Shown here: positions 1 through 13,090 of the stretch, piece after piece
Position numbering within the stretch: position 1 is the stretch's first letter
Layout of the letters: every line of letters begins with the position of its first letter
Source: Cavia porcellus
Taxonomy: Eukaryota > Chordata > Mammalia > Rodentia > Caviidae
Assembly: GCF_034190915.1 (NCBI RefSeq)
Contig: NW_026947484.1
Span: forward strand, 138,916,982 to 138,980,981
DNA: 64,000 bases
Direction: 5' to 3'
Notes under the pieces: model-generated
Database searches by the model: none
What the model saw: the letters and a program-made list of their open reading frames with translations, nothing else
What the model was told of the DNA's origin: nothing
Program-made: the position numbers and the translations under genes

Positions 1-171
1 AGGCCAGTGTAGCACTCACACCCCCAATCCAAGCGCTAGACAATGAACCAATCACAAATGCACAATGCAAATGCATGAGGCCTGGGGGCCACCAACATAA
101 ACCATGACAGTTACTCAGAGCACAACACATAGACATTTAACTTTAATATTAGCACTAACTTTTCTTTTCAT
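1..171. other. unassigned sequence
   Basis: I recognise no repeat, exon or RNA gene in this short stretch. It is somewhat richer in G and C than what follows. Confidence 0.5.
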
Positions 172-1670
172 TTTAAAGAGGAATAAAAGTAAAACAAAAT
201 TTCAAAACAAGAAAATAGGAGGGTAACAAGGATAAATACATTGTTTTTGTTATCTTTAAATTAGTTACTCAGTGTATAAGATGCTGGCATTTAATTGTCC
301 AAACCATATTAGCACAATATTGCTTCTTTTTAGTGAACTAAGAGAAATTACAACTGTCTTAACTATCATACATATATGTATGTGTATGATATGCTCAAAT
401 CCCTCCTCCTCAATACCCTATACATTTGTTCCTCCTTTGGTGAATAAACAAGACTTGATTGGAATTCTTCATCTTGTCTCTGCCCTTTCTGTCTTTTTGT
501 TCCTTTATATCTATCCCTATATAGATTTAGGGAAGATATAGATATATAACTTCTCTTCCTTCTTTCCTGCACTCCTCCGTCCCAGTTTCTCTTTCTTTTT
601 GAAGTATCTTCACATTTTACAATATCTATTGTACATTTTGGATGTTATTTACACTTTCTGTTGCTTACACTAGGGAGAAAATATAATGTTGACACATACA
701 TGTCAGGTTTATTTCACTTATGATTATGGCCTTGATTTGTACTCCTTTGCCTATAAAAGTCTCCAGCTTATCCTTCTTTATGGCTGGGTAGTACTCCATT
801 GCATAAAAAGACCATCCTTTTTTTTAATTTATTTTTTTTGGTCTTTTTCCTTTTTATCAGTACCAGGGATCGAACTCAGGACTGCCTGCTTGCAAGGCAG
901 GCGCTTATGCCGCTGAGCTAAATCCCCAGCCCCCAAAAGACCATCTTTTTATCCATTCCTTATTTGAGGGGCATTTGAATTGTTTTGAAGGTCTAGGTGT
1001 TACAAATTTTTATGCCCATAAATATGGGTGTAAATATGTGGTACAATGTTTTTAATTCTTCTGGGAGGATACCCAGAATGGAAATAGCAGAGTCAAATGA
1101 GACTTCCAATCCAAGTTTTTTAGAAATCTCCACACTGATTTCCACAGTGGTTGCACCAGTCTACACATCACCAACAGTGTAGAAAGGGTTCTTTTTCCAT
1201 ACAGTCCCTCCAACATTTGATATTGGTTGATTTCTTAACAATAGTCATTCTTTCTAGGACAAGATGGAATCTCAGTGTTTTTAAAATTTGTATTTCCCAA
1301 ATGACCTGTATTGTTAAATATGTTTTCATATATTTGTTTGCTGTTTTTATTTCTTCATTTGAGAAGTGTGTGTTCATTTCAGATGCCCATTTTTGGATTG
1401 AGTTTTAAATTTGAGAGCTGATTGTTTTGAGTTCTCTATATGTTCTCGATAGTAATCTTTTATCTGAAAGACAGCTGGAAAACATTTTTCCCACATTGTG
1501 GGTTATCTATTCACTCTATTTCTCTTGCCACAAGAAAGCTTGCTAACAAGATGAGATGTTAATAGTTGATTTTCTGTGATTGGGGTTTTATTCACAAAGT
1601 CTTTGCCTATATCAAGGCCTTCAACAGTTTTACCTATAATATCTTCCAGCATGAGACTCCAAACATAGAG
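172..1670 (-). mobile_element. L1 LINE fragment (3' UTR and 3' part of ORF2), antisense
   Basis: Read on the minus strand this is the 3' end of an L1. From right to left it holds the C-terminal part of ORF2, including the antisense form of the cysteine/tryptophan-rich C-terminal segment around 1080-1240, then a purine-rich 3' UTR that appears here as a CT-rich stretch at about 400-600. It aligns by eye with other minus-strand L1 copies at 16000-16850, 19230-19990 and 20780-21500. It is 5'-truncated at about 1670. All frames are broken, so it encodes nothing. An ID SINE interrupts it at 817-934. Confidence 0.9.
817..934 (-). mobile_element. ID SINE (tRNA-Ala-derived), inserted in L1
   Basis: On the minus strand this is a complete ID element. 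It has the GGGGCTGGGGATTTAGCTCA head with its A box, the gcctgc/gcaggc anticodon-arm hairpin, the TTCGATCCC B box and an A-rich tail, seen here as a T-rich run at about 818-850. The 11-base target-site duplication aaaagaccatc lies at 806-816 and 935-945 and fixes both ends. SINEs of this type are transcribed by RNA polymerase III and mobilised by L1 machinery (known for the family). Near-identity to the 14093 and 48867 copies suggests recent insertion. Confidence 0.93.
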
Positions 1671-2195
1671 ATTTGTACATGAATTTTATTTTTAAAAAAC
1701 TGTTTTCAAAGTATTTTATGTTGACTCTAAACTTTAGGCAGATAAAAAAAATTAGATGGTCAACAGATAGCAGTGACGTATTGGAATCCAAGGTATATTT
1801 CCAGTATATCACACAGTCAACCAAAATTTCTTTGTGCAATAACAAAATCTAATCATTTCCACTGCCTGTGTGTTATTTTTGTATTGCATCATTTGTGTGG
1901 GAACATAATGACCTACAGGAAATTTCCCAATACATCTTGACTTCACCCAGGTGATGAAACTAAAATATAATAAGAAAAATAAACAGCTAAACCTTTAAAA
2001 ACATATTCTTCTTCAGTTTTTTGGTATATGACACACATTGAAGTGGAACGTTTTTAAAAATCATCCAGATAATTAATGCTACCACTACCTTCACCATGCT
2101 ATAATTTCTTTATCTCTATATATTTTTTTACTTTTAAAAATTTTTACTTAATAATTTTTAAGGGGCTCAGTATCTGTTTAAAAATATACTACAGA
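1671..2195. other. unassigned AT-rich sequence
   Basis: No confident repeat family, coding exon or RNA gene is visible. Short open frames on the minus strand (about 1630-1845) are not supported by any motif. Confidence 0.4.
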
Positions 2196-2275
2196 ACTGG
2201 GCATACAGCTCAGTAGTAAAATGCTTGCCCAGCATAGTCAAAGCTCTGGGTTCAATCCTAACACTACAGTAAAAA
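2196..2275 (+). mobile_element. old ID-type SINE
   Basis: This is a diverged tRNA-derived SINE in plus orientation. A degenerate A box (acagctcagtagta) is followed about 40 bases later by a degenerate B box (gggttcaatcc) and a short A-rich tail. It has many substitutions compared with the young ID copies in this window, so it is an older insertion. Confidence 0.7.
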
Positions 2276-2299
2276 ATTAATGATAGAAGTACTCTACAA

Positions 2300-2430
2300 T
2301 CTGGCAGAACAGCATAATGATAAAAATGAGACTAAGAGATGATAAGTAGCTTGCCTCAAGATCCTGTGTAAGAGAAAGATCTGAGTTACAATTCTGGCTC
2401 AGTTGATCAGAGTAAAAACCCTGTCTCAAA
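2300..2430 (+). repeat. possible MIR relic
   Basis: The stretch has the order of features typical of a MIR core: an 'aagtagcttgcc' run followed by a degenerate 'acaattctggctca' segment. The match is short and diverged, so the assignment is tentative. Confidence 0.35.
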
Positions 2431-3159
2431 AAATGCACTTTGGGTCAGGTAATGATGTATTTTGAATAAACTTTATCATAAAACTGGAATAAGACTTAAT
2501 TCTTCATAACCAGTGTAATGCATGATGTTGTGCTCTACTTTTAAATATTTTACAGGGCTTCCTCTAACTCACTTCCTAAACGACTATATAAACATATCCG
2601 TTATTGGGACTTATCATTTCCCCTTTAAGAATTTTTCCTTAGGAAAACAACTGGTTTCAGGATAATGCACAGGTATCTTTGTTGTATTTTTTCAGCTGCC
2701 AAGTCTTTATCTTTCATTTCTATTGCCATCTTTTTAACTTCCTAGGACTCTAATTCCTACCATCCTATTTCCATACTGTCCCTTGTTACCCCCAGTTACT
2801 TTCCTGCAAATGCTGGAGTAATGGACACCCCTCTGCTTACAAACCCACATATTGACCTTCACCTTCATTAATTCATCCCAGCAACAGCTTCAAGTGACCT
2901 TCATTCTTCATAAATTCAATGCCTCACTGAAGCAAGAAATTTACTAGCACCTCTGCTTTTCAGTTTAGGGACTTTAATATTTACTCTTGCATTCTGACCC
3001 AAAGTGTTGTCACAACCCCAGCCTCTTCACTCAACCTATGCTCCTAGTGATGATCCTCAAGCAGTTGTGTCACCTGAAGGATCTTCCACTTAAAGAAAAT
3101 GAGTAAATTGTATTGTAAATGTCACAGTTCTTGAAACTACAAGGGGAAAAAGCTCTGAA
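2431..3159. other. unassigned sequence
   Basis: This is mixed-complexity sequence without a recognisable repeat or gene. A CT-rich patch at 2690-2800 has no clear identity. Confidence 0.4.
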
Positions 3160-3400
3160 TTCTGGTTTAGAAGACTGAAAAAAAGAATGTCAATAAAGGA
3201 GTGATATTTGAACTAATTTTTAAAAGAATAAGCAAGAGTCTGATTGACAAAAAAAGAATTTCAGGGCAAGCCAACAGAACAAGCAAACGTCCTGGGATGC
3301 TGTGTATTTAGAAAATAAGTCAGTTCAATATGACTGAATTTATTACCAAGGGATCTAATAGAGAATTAGACCAGAAAAGTACAATTAACTGACATAAAAC
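3160..3400 (-). repeat. L2 LINE relic, antisense
   Basis: The pattern of a segment about an expanded '-gatatttgaactaa-' followed by '-ttcagggcaagccaacagaa-' and '-aagtcagttcaatatgactgaa-' follows the order of the well-known L2 3' region read in antisense. It is highly diverged and non-coding. Confidence 0.5.
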
Positions 3401-6020
3401 ATTATATTGTCATGTTACAAATCTGATTAACTATGTCAGTGCAAATCATGAATATAATTTAACAAAGTAATACTTGTCTAATTTCACAAAGCCTTGTATT
3501 GAAAATTTATAAATAATTCAAATTTAGCACAAAAAGTTCAGGATTATAATTCATGCTACTTATACCAAATTTACACTTAAAATCTCATTTTAATCTAAAT
3601 AGCTTCAGTGACTTTAGTATGTAAATTAAATGCCTTTTTCAAATTATACGTTTCTAATGAAATAATATAGATACTATAATTTATATGTGTTTGTTAGTGT
3701 TTCTACACACATGTATATTTGGTTGGAATCTAGGAAGATGAAGATTATGTTTAAACCATCTAGTATCCCTACTATCAGGCATATGGTAAGAATGCTTAAA
3801 TGTTGTACAGAGAATTAATGAATATATTAATGAATTGAAGCCATAGTATGTGCCATAAGACAAAAATACCTTAATTCCAATAATCAGTAATTTCATAAAC
3901 CAAATGATAAGCTACTACCACATACCATCCCACTCTTAATCAGACTTCAGATAGTCATATTACTCATTTCATGATAATTCTTCATATCCTAATTTTAGGA
4001 GAAAGATAAATTTCCAGGAAATTTTTCTATACTTTCTGTATCAGTAGCCATATGTATGAAGTTAAAACTAATGAAACAAGACACCGAAAGAATCATAACA
4101 AGGATGAATAGTTATTTAGTGTTTTAAAAATACAAATCACTCTATACTTGTAATGTTATTGACTGATTACAGTTCTGTCCCTTAAGCCCACATCACCTCA
4201 TGGTTTTGCTCAGTAAAACATCCTTGAGAAGTGGTATTGGTGAGAAAGCCACTTTTTGGGACCCATTCTGTTCCTTCTAGATAGAAGTTTCTTTCTCTCA
4301 ATAAATTCTTCCTACTCTTAAAAAGAAAAATAAAATGCAAGTCACTGAGAATACATCAATTTGAGCTAAAACTCTTGAGAGGTAAGAGCTACTAAAATTA
4401 CCATTTACAAATGAAGAAAAAGATTAAAAGTCATAATTTGTTCAGGTTTAAGTAGTATGTAGAGCTGTTTCAAACACAAAATTATCTCATATTAAAGAAT
4501 AAAACATGCTAATACTTCAGAAACACTTATCATATCAAGTTGCAAGTTAACCAGAAAATCCTGCTAACCAGAAGACCATATTCCTCAAACAGTAAGTGAT
4601 ATAACCCCTCCACCCCACACGTACACCATATGTAAACCCTCTTTCTGTTCCTGTCCTCCCCCATATGAGTTTTACACACAGACAAAGCTGCTTCCCACTG
4701 TGGAGGCTGAAAAGACCAAATATTTTGTGTTCCAACTTGTATGCTAACAAGGATGTGAGCATATAGCCTGTATTTAGGTACCAGATTCCTTTGCCTCAGA
4801 CATGAGTGTTGGTGCCACAGAGAAGCAGGCGCAGCAATGATCTCTTCTGGCAGCTTGGGTATGGGGAGTCCAATAAGGGTGTGGACTCCAAACTACGGCA
4901 GGCAGTGATCCTCCGGGTCAAATCTCCTTTGTGCGGCCCCTGCAGCAGTTGTCCAATGTAACTGGTTTCCCAGCCACTCTAACCCCTTCCATTTATCAGG
5001 CTCAGCTTTAACTTTCTATGTATTCTATAAATAACAAATAAGATTTGATAAATTACTTTTTTACTTCAATTAGCTAAGATACATTTATTAGGTTGCAGCT
5101 ATGAATCCCAACTGATGATGTCTATCTAGTCACTGGATGGGATTTAAGGATGTCCCCAAAGAAGGAACGGTGACCACAACTGTCCCCAGTAACAAAGTAG
5201 CTTGTTGTAGGTTTCTTGACTTAAGTCACAGAAAAGAATTATTAGACTCTCACTAAGAGGCATAAAAAGGGAAAATTAAAGACATACCCACTCAAATATT
5301 AACCCTTGTTACTCTTTTGTTTTCAAATTTTGTATTATTGTTTTCATTATTTTTTTCTCTTTGAAATACAAAAGAAAAGAAAGAAGTGTGATCTGTGCCT
5401 GAGGATTTTTGTGTGGTGTGGAGAGTATTTTCAAGATGAGTGACCTAGGATGCAAATTCCTGGTTTCTGTCGGGTGGGCTACGTTACAGGGCGAGCAATT
5501 TTCCTGTGTTCATGGTTTAGAGATAGGGCACCCACTTGACAGTGCTGCTGTTGTGGTTGTAGGTTGTGAAAGCCTCAGGTGAAAAGCGTTGGTCAAACTT
5601 ACTGGGTTATTGTACCTTTCAGATCTTTAGGAATTTTTTAGTGAGTTTCCTGGAAGGAAAAATACAATCTTGGGTAATTGTGCCTGGAAGTTACAATTTT
5701 TCTTAGACATACAATTTAATTTTATCTATTTTTTAAGGTGGACATCAGAATTTTATTCTGGAATTATCTCTAAACAAATATACTTTTAAAAGTACCATTT
5801 TCTTTCTACTGATTTTTATTTCTTGCATCCTACTCCAGCTACGTAATATAAGCCTACTTTTATTTGTCAGGAAACAGTGTGTTATTTTCACAGGAAGTTA
5901 GACTACAGTAAATTTAGAAAATGACACACATAGAAAATTTTAGTAATCTGTGCATTAACTTTACGTATTCATTTATCATTATCATGGTAACAATGTTTTG
6001 AATCTATGTTTGCCTTACAC
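3401..6020. other. unassigned AT-rich sequence
   Basis: I see no gene. The subregion 4770-4990 stands out as relatively GC-rich and CpG-containing and matches no repeat I know. The subregion 4150-4320 ends in a 'ctcaataaattctt' motif like an LTR polyadenylation region, but that alone is not enough to call an LTR. The subregion 5390-5600 is also of higher complexity and unassigned. Confidence 0.4.
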
Positions 6021-9000
6021 AGTAGAGACATACCTATGACCTGAAAATTGTTCTCCCTCCCAGACCTGTTTTCATTTGTCAGGTTTAGTTCTGACCCCAT
6101 CTGTGGGATATTCAACATAGACCAACAGTTCTCAGAGAACCCTATATATAATCTTTTTTCTAAAAAGTAGAGTTACTTTTCCATCTCTGAGTCAGTTCAA
6201 TAGTCCAAAGTTCTGAACAAAGCAAAACAGACAGACAAACCTACGTATATCACAGATGCACACACACACAACACACTGGTGATTCTAAAGCATATTTGTG
6301 CTTTAACACTGCCCAATTCTCTTTGTCCTTATATTTCTAATGTGCATCTTTAGAGAAATCCCACTTTGGTGATCTTTTAATGTAAATAACAGCTAAGGAG
6401 AAATGACTGCATTTAATTTTATCTATCAACACTATCATTTTCCATGTTTCTCCAGGAAACTTTCTAAGTTATTAATCCACTGAATGGAATTGTTTTCCTA
6501 ACATTAATAGAGTTCTTGGCATATGACTTTATACCGAGTTTTTTCATCTCAAAAATTTTGAAAAAAAATAGATTTTCCATATGGTATTTTAATAATTATG
6601 GCAATTTGACAAAATAAGTTGTCATTTTTAAATTAAAGTGATTAAAATCCTATTATGTTATCATCACTGAAGAGTAGTAATGAAAGCAGAAGGATAGTGT
6701 TAACAGCACTGTGTGAGGTCAGGAAATTAATCATGATTTCACAATTTAAATATCAGCAAGTAAATAGACTGTCCCAAACATCAACACCTGTTACTTTCTA
6801 AATTTAAAAAATCTGACATATTCTCAATGTGTCATTTTTTAAAGATATTCACTAAACGAAGCTTTCACATTCCTTTTTATATCATATCCCAGGATACTAA
6901 GAAGTCTGAGAGCATACCTTCAACAAAAGAAGGTAGCTTTATCTGTCCTGTCATAAATTTCAGGAAGTTAAATCTAATAGATGCCACTGTATTTCACACT
7001 TTAATGCACATTATCACTCATCTCTCTCCATTCTTCTACATTTTCACTCAAGTTTTATACTATCCTAATTCACACAGTGACTTCCTCAATATAGTTTGTA
7101 TTCATAACCTGCTGTGTATTTTTTATGGCTTCCTTCAGAGAGTGACTAATTTGACTGCATTCAACCATGTGCAAAGATCATTAAAATATAATGTGATAAA
7201 TAGTTTCATCTTTCTGATGCCAATTGTACTACAGCACATTATATCATTGAAAGACATTAATTTTGAATTTCATGCATTTTAGATAAGATAAAAATCTACT
7301 CCTTGATTTTATAAGATTAAGTGCAATAAATGTGGAAGAAGAGTGGAGGGGCTTGCTAAACCTGGATCTCTACAATGATAAGAACATTTTAATTGTGTTC
7401 GACACATGGCATTCTGCTCAAACTTTATTTAGTGCAAAACTAAAGTTGAGGCAGAATTTGAATGTAGGTTAAAAGAGGCTGACCACAGCACAAATGAGAA
7501 GACAAATGATGTAACCTAGGAAACAATATTTGAAGAAAACAGTGAAGTTAAATCACATTGGGGTAAGCAAGGAGATGTGGTGTGCTTCATTGAGAAGATG
7601 GTTTTAAGATCATCAGAATCAAGACCTCAGATGGTTGAGTGGGATGACAGTTGAAAAGTGTCTACTGAATTTTCATGTAAAAGTTGCAGTCTAGACCAGG
7701 CACTATCAAGATCACTGTGTGAATCAAGGAGGGAGAGAACATGAGAAAGTAGAGATGATCTTCATTCATTCTCTTTATGAGAAACTTGGATGAGGTGATT
7801 GATTGGATATGAGTGAGAAACAGTGTGAGAATCAAAGAAATATTTGCTAGGAGGAAAGGAAAATCTTGGGGAATTATGTACAGACTTAATGAAAACTACT
7901 GATAGGATGACTCTTCGGGATAGCCATCAGTTCACCAATACTCAGGAAAAACATTGCTTCTGGATCCACAAATAAAGGACTACCTCCTGCCCTCCTCACA
8001 AACACACTTGGCTATACACACCTTGTCAGTTTAACTTTTCCTTTCCAACTGTTCTTCATGCACATGATCAGTCTCTGTAATTGCATAAATAAAATCATTG
8101 ATTGATTTTTACATGTTATAATTATATATTCTGCAGAACATAAGAAGTCTGATCTCACCTGTGAAGCGATTAAATGTATGCAATAAGGATATACTTTATT
8201 AATATACTAACAGAGTACTACACTATGGCAGACATAAAATGCATCATTCTTAAATGAAATTTAACACTGATTAATATAACCATTAGAAGCAGAAAATAGA
8301 CAACTGATCTGCATTAATCCTATAACCCATCTATTTAGGTAATCATTCAAATAATCTAAATTATTATTATATAATATATTTTTATATTACATTTATCTAC
8401 ATCGTGTTTAGCTTTACAGGACATAAAAGATTATACAGGTCAGATAAGAGCCTTTCTAGCTCTGTGAAGAGTGATTATTTTCATTCATAAATTTAAATAT
8501 ATTTTTATCATTTTATAAATGCATGGTGGTTAAATATTAACCTTAAGCTAATGCTTACTTTTTTACCTAAAAATAAAATATGTGCCATTCTAACCTTTTA
8601 GAGATGCATTTATCATTTTCCATGCTAAATCATGAGACTGATAACTATTGTGTAATGGTCCATATTCACTCCTGCATTCTGCAAATACTTTCAGCGGCTT
8701 TTCTTTGAAAGACACTATAGTAAGAAAGTGGACATATATCAATAAGCAAAATACTGATTCTAGTTTTGAATAAGCTGCACATTCACAGCAGTTAATATAC
8801 TTATTATATAATACTTTAAGAAGGGCAATATAAAAGTTGTGGATAGGCACTAAAGCATTATATCCTTTAATTAGAAAAAAAATCTACCTGTGGAAGTCCA
8901 TCTAAAGGGAATTACCAGAAATAGAATATGAAAAATTCAATGAAAAGAAAATAATCATATCAGAATTTGTCCATATAGTCTGCATGATGCCACAGTAACA

Positions 9001-9784
9001 AATATTTGTGATAGTTGCAATGTGTGTTTTTCAAAAGAAAAGAAAGATTTTACCAGTTATTGTTAAGAAAAAGTTTTCTGAAGAAGTTTTCAATGTTTTG
9101 CTTACATTCCATTGATTGATAATCATGTAGTTCCAAACTAACTGCAAAGAAGACTGAAAAGTACACCTATTGTATGCCTGAAAGTCAGTGTGATGAGCAC
9201 ATAGCCTATTCTGAAACATGCAGTAAAATGTGCAATACATGTATGCTTTTGTCAAGTTCACAAAAATACAAAACTGCTTTTACTATAATGTTTAACAAAA
9301 ATTTAGTATATAGGATTTGTGACAGAAAATGTGAATTTAAAAGGCCAGGCAAAAAATACACTAAGATATTAGCAGTCATATGGGATAAAAGAACAGAAAT
9401 TATAAAAACTTTTACTTAAATTTCCTCATTTTTCTATAAAATATATTACTTACGATGGAAAAATTAAAGATTTTAAAATTTTATTTATGAAAATATAATT
9501 AGTACTATAGTATTAGAAATAAAAATAAATCAGATGCTCTGAAAAGGTCACAAATGAAGAAAAGAGATGAATACTTGATTAGGATTAAGTAGATTTTGAA
9601 GATAGAAGCCATGGACAGTAAGCATGGCCTAAGAACTATGTGTGAATATCAATAACCAATCATTCTTGAAAACAGGTTCAGAGAAAGACTGAACTCCAAC
9701 TTTTAAGCAAGATCAGAGGGAGGCTGTGTAGCCCTCCTGTGTGAGATCATCGTGGATGAAGCTAAGGCGCATAACTGTTGCTAG
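6021..9784. other. unassigned AT-rich sequence
   Basis: No repeat or exon can be named with confidence across this 3.7-kb stretch. An open frame of 151 codons at 6827-7282 has a strongly AT-driven composition and no domain or signal. A short CA run lies at about 6256-6272. The 7440-7930 portion has the feel of an ancient interspersed repeat, but I cannot assign a family. Confidence 0.4.
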
Positions 9785-10115
9785 AAAAGATGTATTAGTC
9801 ACTTTCCAGCCACTCGGACAAAATACCCAACACCTACGTTTTGAAAGAAGAGAGTTTATTTTGGCTTGTAGCTTTAGTCTTGCTCTCCTGGTTCCGAGAT
9901 AGAAATGTCACTGTGGAAGGGCTTGGTGGAGAAACACTGTTCAACCCATGGCAACCAGGAAACAGAGCAAGAGCAGGAGCCAAGACAAGAATATGCTCTT
10001 CCAGATCTCACCCCAGGGGCCCAACTACAGCCAGGCCCCATCTGCAAATAGCTCACAGAGTTACTGAACTCACCTTGCGTGACTTCTCTGATGAGTAGAC
10101 CCCTATAATGCAATC
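9785..10115. repeat. rodent-type interspersed repeat, probably LTR-derived
   Basis: The stretch starts with a 'attagtcactttcc' box, then 'acaaaatacccaa' and a 'gagtttattttggctt' box. That order is typical of a common rodent repeat class I believe to be LTR-derived. The body is GC-richer than its surroundings. Open frames on both strands (79-85 codons) run through it and simply reflect this composition. The family name would need a repeat library search. Confidence 0.45.
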
Positions 10116-10689
10116 ACTTTTTATTCACAGAAGACTATTATACTTTAGATGTAAACCTTAACAGAGAGAAAACAGTGGGATCATTTGCCTCTGTGAATAT
10201 AGGTGTAAGCACAATAACGAAATGCTTTCCTTCTAGGTCACACCACATGCTGAGGACCATAGCAAACATCCTCATGTGAGATATGATCAGAAATATAGTG
10301 CTTGTTTTAAAAATTATGACAAATATGTGCATTTCCATTAATCCTCCTCACAATGCTCCCCACATACTTGAAACACACGGATTCCATCATCATGCCACTT
10401 TCAGAAGCATTTCTTGAAATGTTTTTACATGACTGACTTTAGTTGCACTGTTGTGGCCTAAAATGATTCACAGCACTTCATAATCATTTTGGCTTTGGGG
10501 AAAAGCTGGAAGTTCCATGCTGCCAGAGTTACTGAATAAAGCACACGAGGCTCCAGCATAATGTTTCTACAAACCAGCCTTTCTAGTGAATGGCACTCAG
10601 TGGCATCTTTACAACTTGTAAAGCTTGTGAAGATGCTCATAAAAAAGGACTTCTAGAACCAATTTGGAAATCATGTTTGAATTGAGGGG
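10116..10689. other. unassigned sequence
   Basis: No repeat or gene is recognised. Small open frames on the minus strand (about 10138-10338 and 10458-10640) lack any supporting motif. Confidence 0.4.
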
Positions 10690-11070
10690 GAGTTTTTTCA
10701 AGGAAATTAGTGGTCATGTGTCTTTTACTCTAATTTGTTAGTTAAATTCATTGACAGAATTTAGATGCACATATTGATCATATACATTATAGAGAATTTG
10801 TACCCATACATGATATATTTTGATTCATCTTTCTTTTTCCCATTCCCCTCTCTTACCTGCAACCTCTCTTTCCCTCCTTGTTTCTAGTTTATCATTCTTA
10901 TCTCATTGATTTTTCTTGTCCTTTCCTTCCTTTTCCCTGCGGCTCTCTGTTCCCTTTCCCTTTTGAATAATTTCTTCCTATTTCACAATTGCTATTACAC
11001 ATTTTAGTCCTTATTTACACTTTCAGTTTTTCACCCCAGAGGAACAATGCAACTGTTATATGTGTGTCTT
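10690..11070 (-). mobile_element. short L1 3' UTR fragment, antisense
   Basis: The segment holds the antisense polypurine tract (CT-rich, about 10825-10970) followed by the 'cacaattgctattacacattttag' type block and a 'cagtttttcacccca' block. The same order is seen at 560-690, 16140-16270 and 19060-19280. It represents only the last few hundred bases of a 5'-truncated minus-strand L1. Confidence 0.8.
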
Positions 11071-11554
11071 TTATGGTAATTTAAAAAATTTAAACATCAC
11101 ATTTTTATTACCCATTATACATAGAATATTTGATTTCAGGCTTATTACATTATGAGTTATTTTTGTGCTGTTTGTTGGTTATATAAAGCACATAGAATTA
11201 CAGTTCTACACAGAAATCTGTGGGGTCCTACATATGTACAGCCAAAAATCAACATAAACCTTTCATAACATAGAGTGACCTTGGATTTACTGACGTAGAA
11301 AATATTCTATTGAAATTAAAGTACACTGTAGATTACTGGCACTTTGCCTTCTATCCTTCTTCTACTTCTCAAGTATTTATCAGGCATTATACAATCTATT
11401 TTTTGTTTTATTTTGGTTTACTCTTGGCTTATTTTTCAGAACAAATGTCACTTTTTGGTTTGCAATGTATTTTTTTTAAGTTTTGTACTTTAAATATTTT
11501 CAATCATCCCTCAGTAATCTCCAAAGTAATTTTGCAAATTTGCCTACAGGAATC
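11071..11554. other. unassigned AT-rich sequence
   Basis: Nothing recognisable is present. An 88-codon open frame at 11310-11576 is low-complexity and hydrophobic, as expected of random AT-rich DNA. Confidence 0.4.
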
Positions 11555-12110
11555 TCATTCACTCAGCATTTATTAAGAGCCTGGCTATTTAGGCACAGTA
11601 TAAAGCTTTGTGATAATGTATGAGATCCACTTATTCACCTTGAGAGGTTATAGTTAATGAAAAGGAGAATATATGCAAAAGCACAGGATAGAATTAATAA
11701 ATTTGGTTAGAGTTACAGAGGTTAAAGAAGGTACGAGGAACATAATGTGTTAGTAGGAACTGGCAGCCTAAGAAGGACTTACCTACATACCTAAGCGATG
11801 GGAAACAGAAACTATTGAGAAGAATGAGCTAACAGTACCAAGCATAAAAGAATACAGCTTGTCTGGAATGCCGAATTGTACCTTTTGGCTATTTTCAAGA
11901 TAACACAAAGTGGCATGCAAGGAGGCTGGAAATGTAGAGAACAGCAAAATCATGCAAGGATTTTTCTGCTTAACAAGGTGCTAGACTTTCATCCTGAAAT
12001 TTGGAGGAGGAGGTTAAAGAATTCTAAACTAGGGGACAGCATGAAAGAGGAATGAGGAGACACAGTGCAAGTAACAGTAGCAGGACATAGACGCTGAGCA
12101 AATATTTATC
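11555..12110 (-). repeat. L2 LINE relic, antisense
   Basis: The left edge (attcactcagcatttatta) is the antisense of the L2 3' end. It is followed in the expected order by 'aggaggctggaaatgtagag', 'aaatcatgcaaggattttt' and 'aggggacagcatgaaagag' blocks, which are hallmarks of antisense L2. It is ancient and non-coding. Confidence 0.65.
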
Positions 12111-12701
12111 CAGAAACGATATTTAATTCTAAGGAGCTAAAGGTGAATGCCAAGGCTATCAAATAGCAAATCCATGGGAAGCAAAATAATTCCTAGAAGC
12201 TAGAATTTAGCGAAGCACAAGTATCCTGACATGTTCTACATTTCTAATCTCTTCTTATAATTCTTCTTTATTTTAAACTCACTGTAAATGCACATCTATT
12301 TGGAAAAAAATGACATGAAATACAGAAACACAAGAATAAAGGCCAAAAAAGCAAGCCATTGTTAAATATTACCATTGTATTTATTAAATGATGAAAGTGC
12401 TTATTTAGACTTCATTTTATTCATCACTATTGTATTTCAAAAATACAATTTGTATTTATAAATTGTATTTCAAAAAAGACCATGATGTGATAACACTACA
12501 TCACAGTTTTCACTTTAGAAGGAACCCTTGCTTGCTTCATCATCATGGTAAATATCCAAATGTTGGGAGGCATAGTGAAGACTTACATTTTGTCTTTGGT
12601 ATGTGTCAACCGGGTCCAGGTCTTATCATGCTGTCTTCTTCAGGGTCTGACCCAGTGTCTTTTAAGTAACATTTTTAATACAATAATTATTCACTGAATG
12701 C
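12111..12701. other. unassigned AT-rich sequence
   Basis: No gene or named repeat. The sequence contains a short imperfect duplication around 'ttgtatttcaaaaa' near 12430-12475. Confidence 0.4.
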
Positions 12702-13090
12702 TTCTTTACAGCTTCCCATCTTTATGATTTGTTCTTCCAAAAAGACTCATCTTGAAATTTAAATTTCAATGTAAAACTCTTAAGAGGTGGTGGGACCTTG
12801 AAGAGGGAATTAGGTCACTTAAGAAAATAATGCAGTCCTCAGAAAACTGCATTAGTTACTTTGAAAGTGAGTTATAAAGAATAGCTGGGCCTTTTTTCTT
12901 GCCTCTTGCATATCGTTGTTTACCAAGTTGATGTTTTTCATGCTAGGAAGCAACATAATGCCCTCCCCAATACCTAAAGTAGGTGCTAGTGCTATGTTCT
13001 TGGAATTCCAGTCTCTAGAATTGTGAGTTAAAACAAACCTCTTCTAATTATAAATTCTCAGTCTTAAATATTCTATTATAGCAACAGATG
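12702..13090 (+). repeat. MaLR-like (ERVL-MaLR) LTR relic
   Basis: The order of blocks is that of a mammalian MaLR LTR: a 5' 'tatgatttgt' head, an 'agaggtggtgggaccttgaagaggg' region with 'ttaggtcac', a 'ttcttgcctcttgc' block, and a 3' end around 'attgtgagttaaaacaaacctcttct' with 'tctattatagcaaca'. No internal gag/pol-like sequence follows, so it is a solo LTR or fragment. It is old, with many substitutions and few CpGs. The subfamily is not resolved. Confidence 0.6.

Noticed and set aside
6827..7282. Open frame of 151 codons on the plus strand
   Set aside because: AT-driven, rich in Phe, Ile and Asn, with no recognisable domain and no supporting exon signals.
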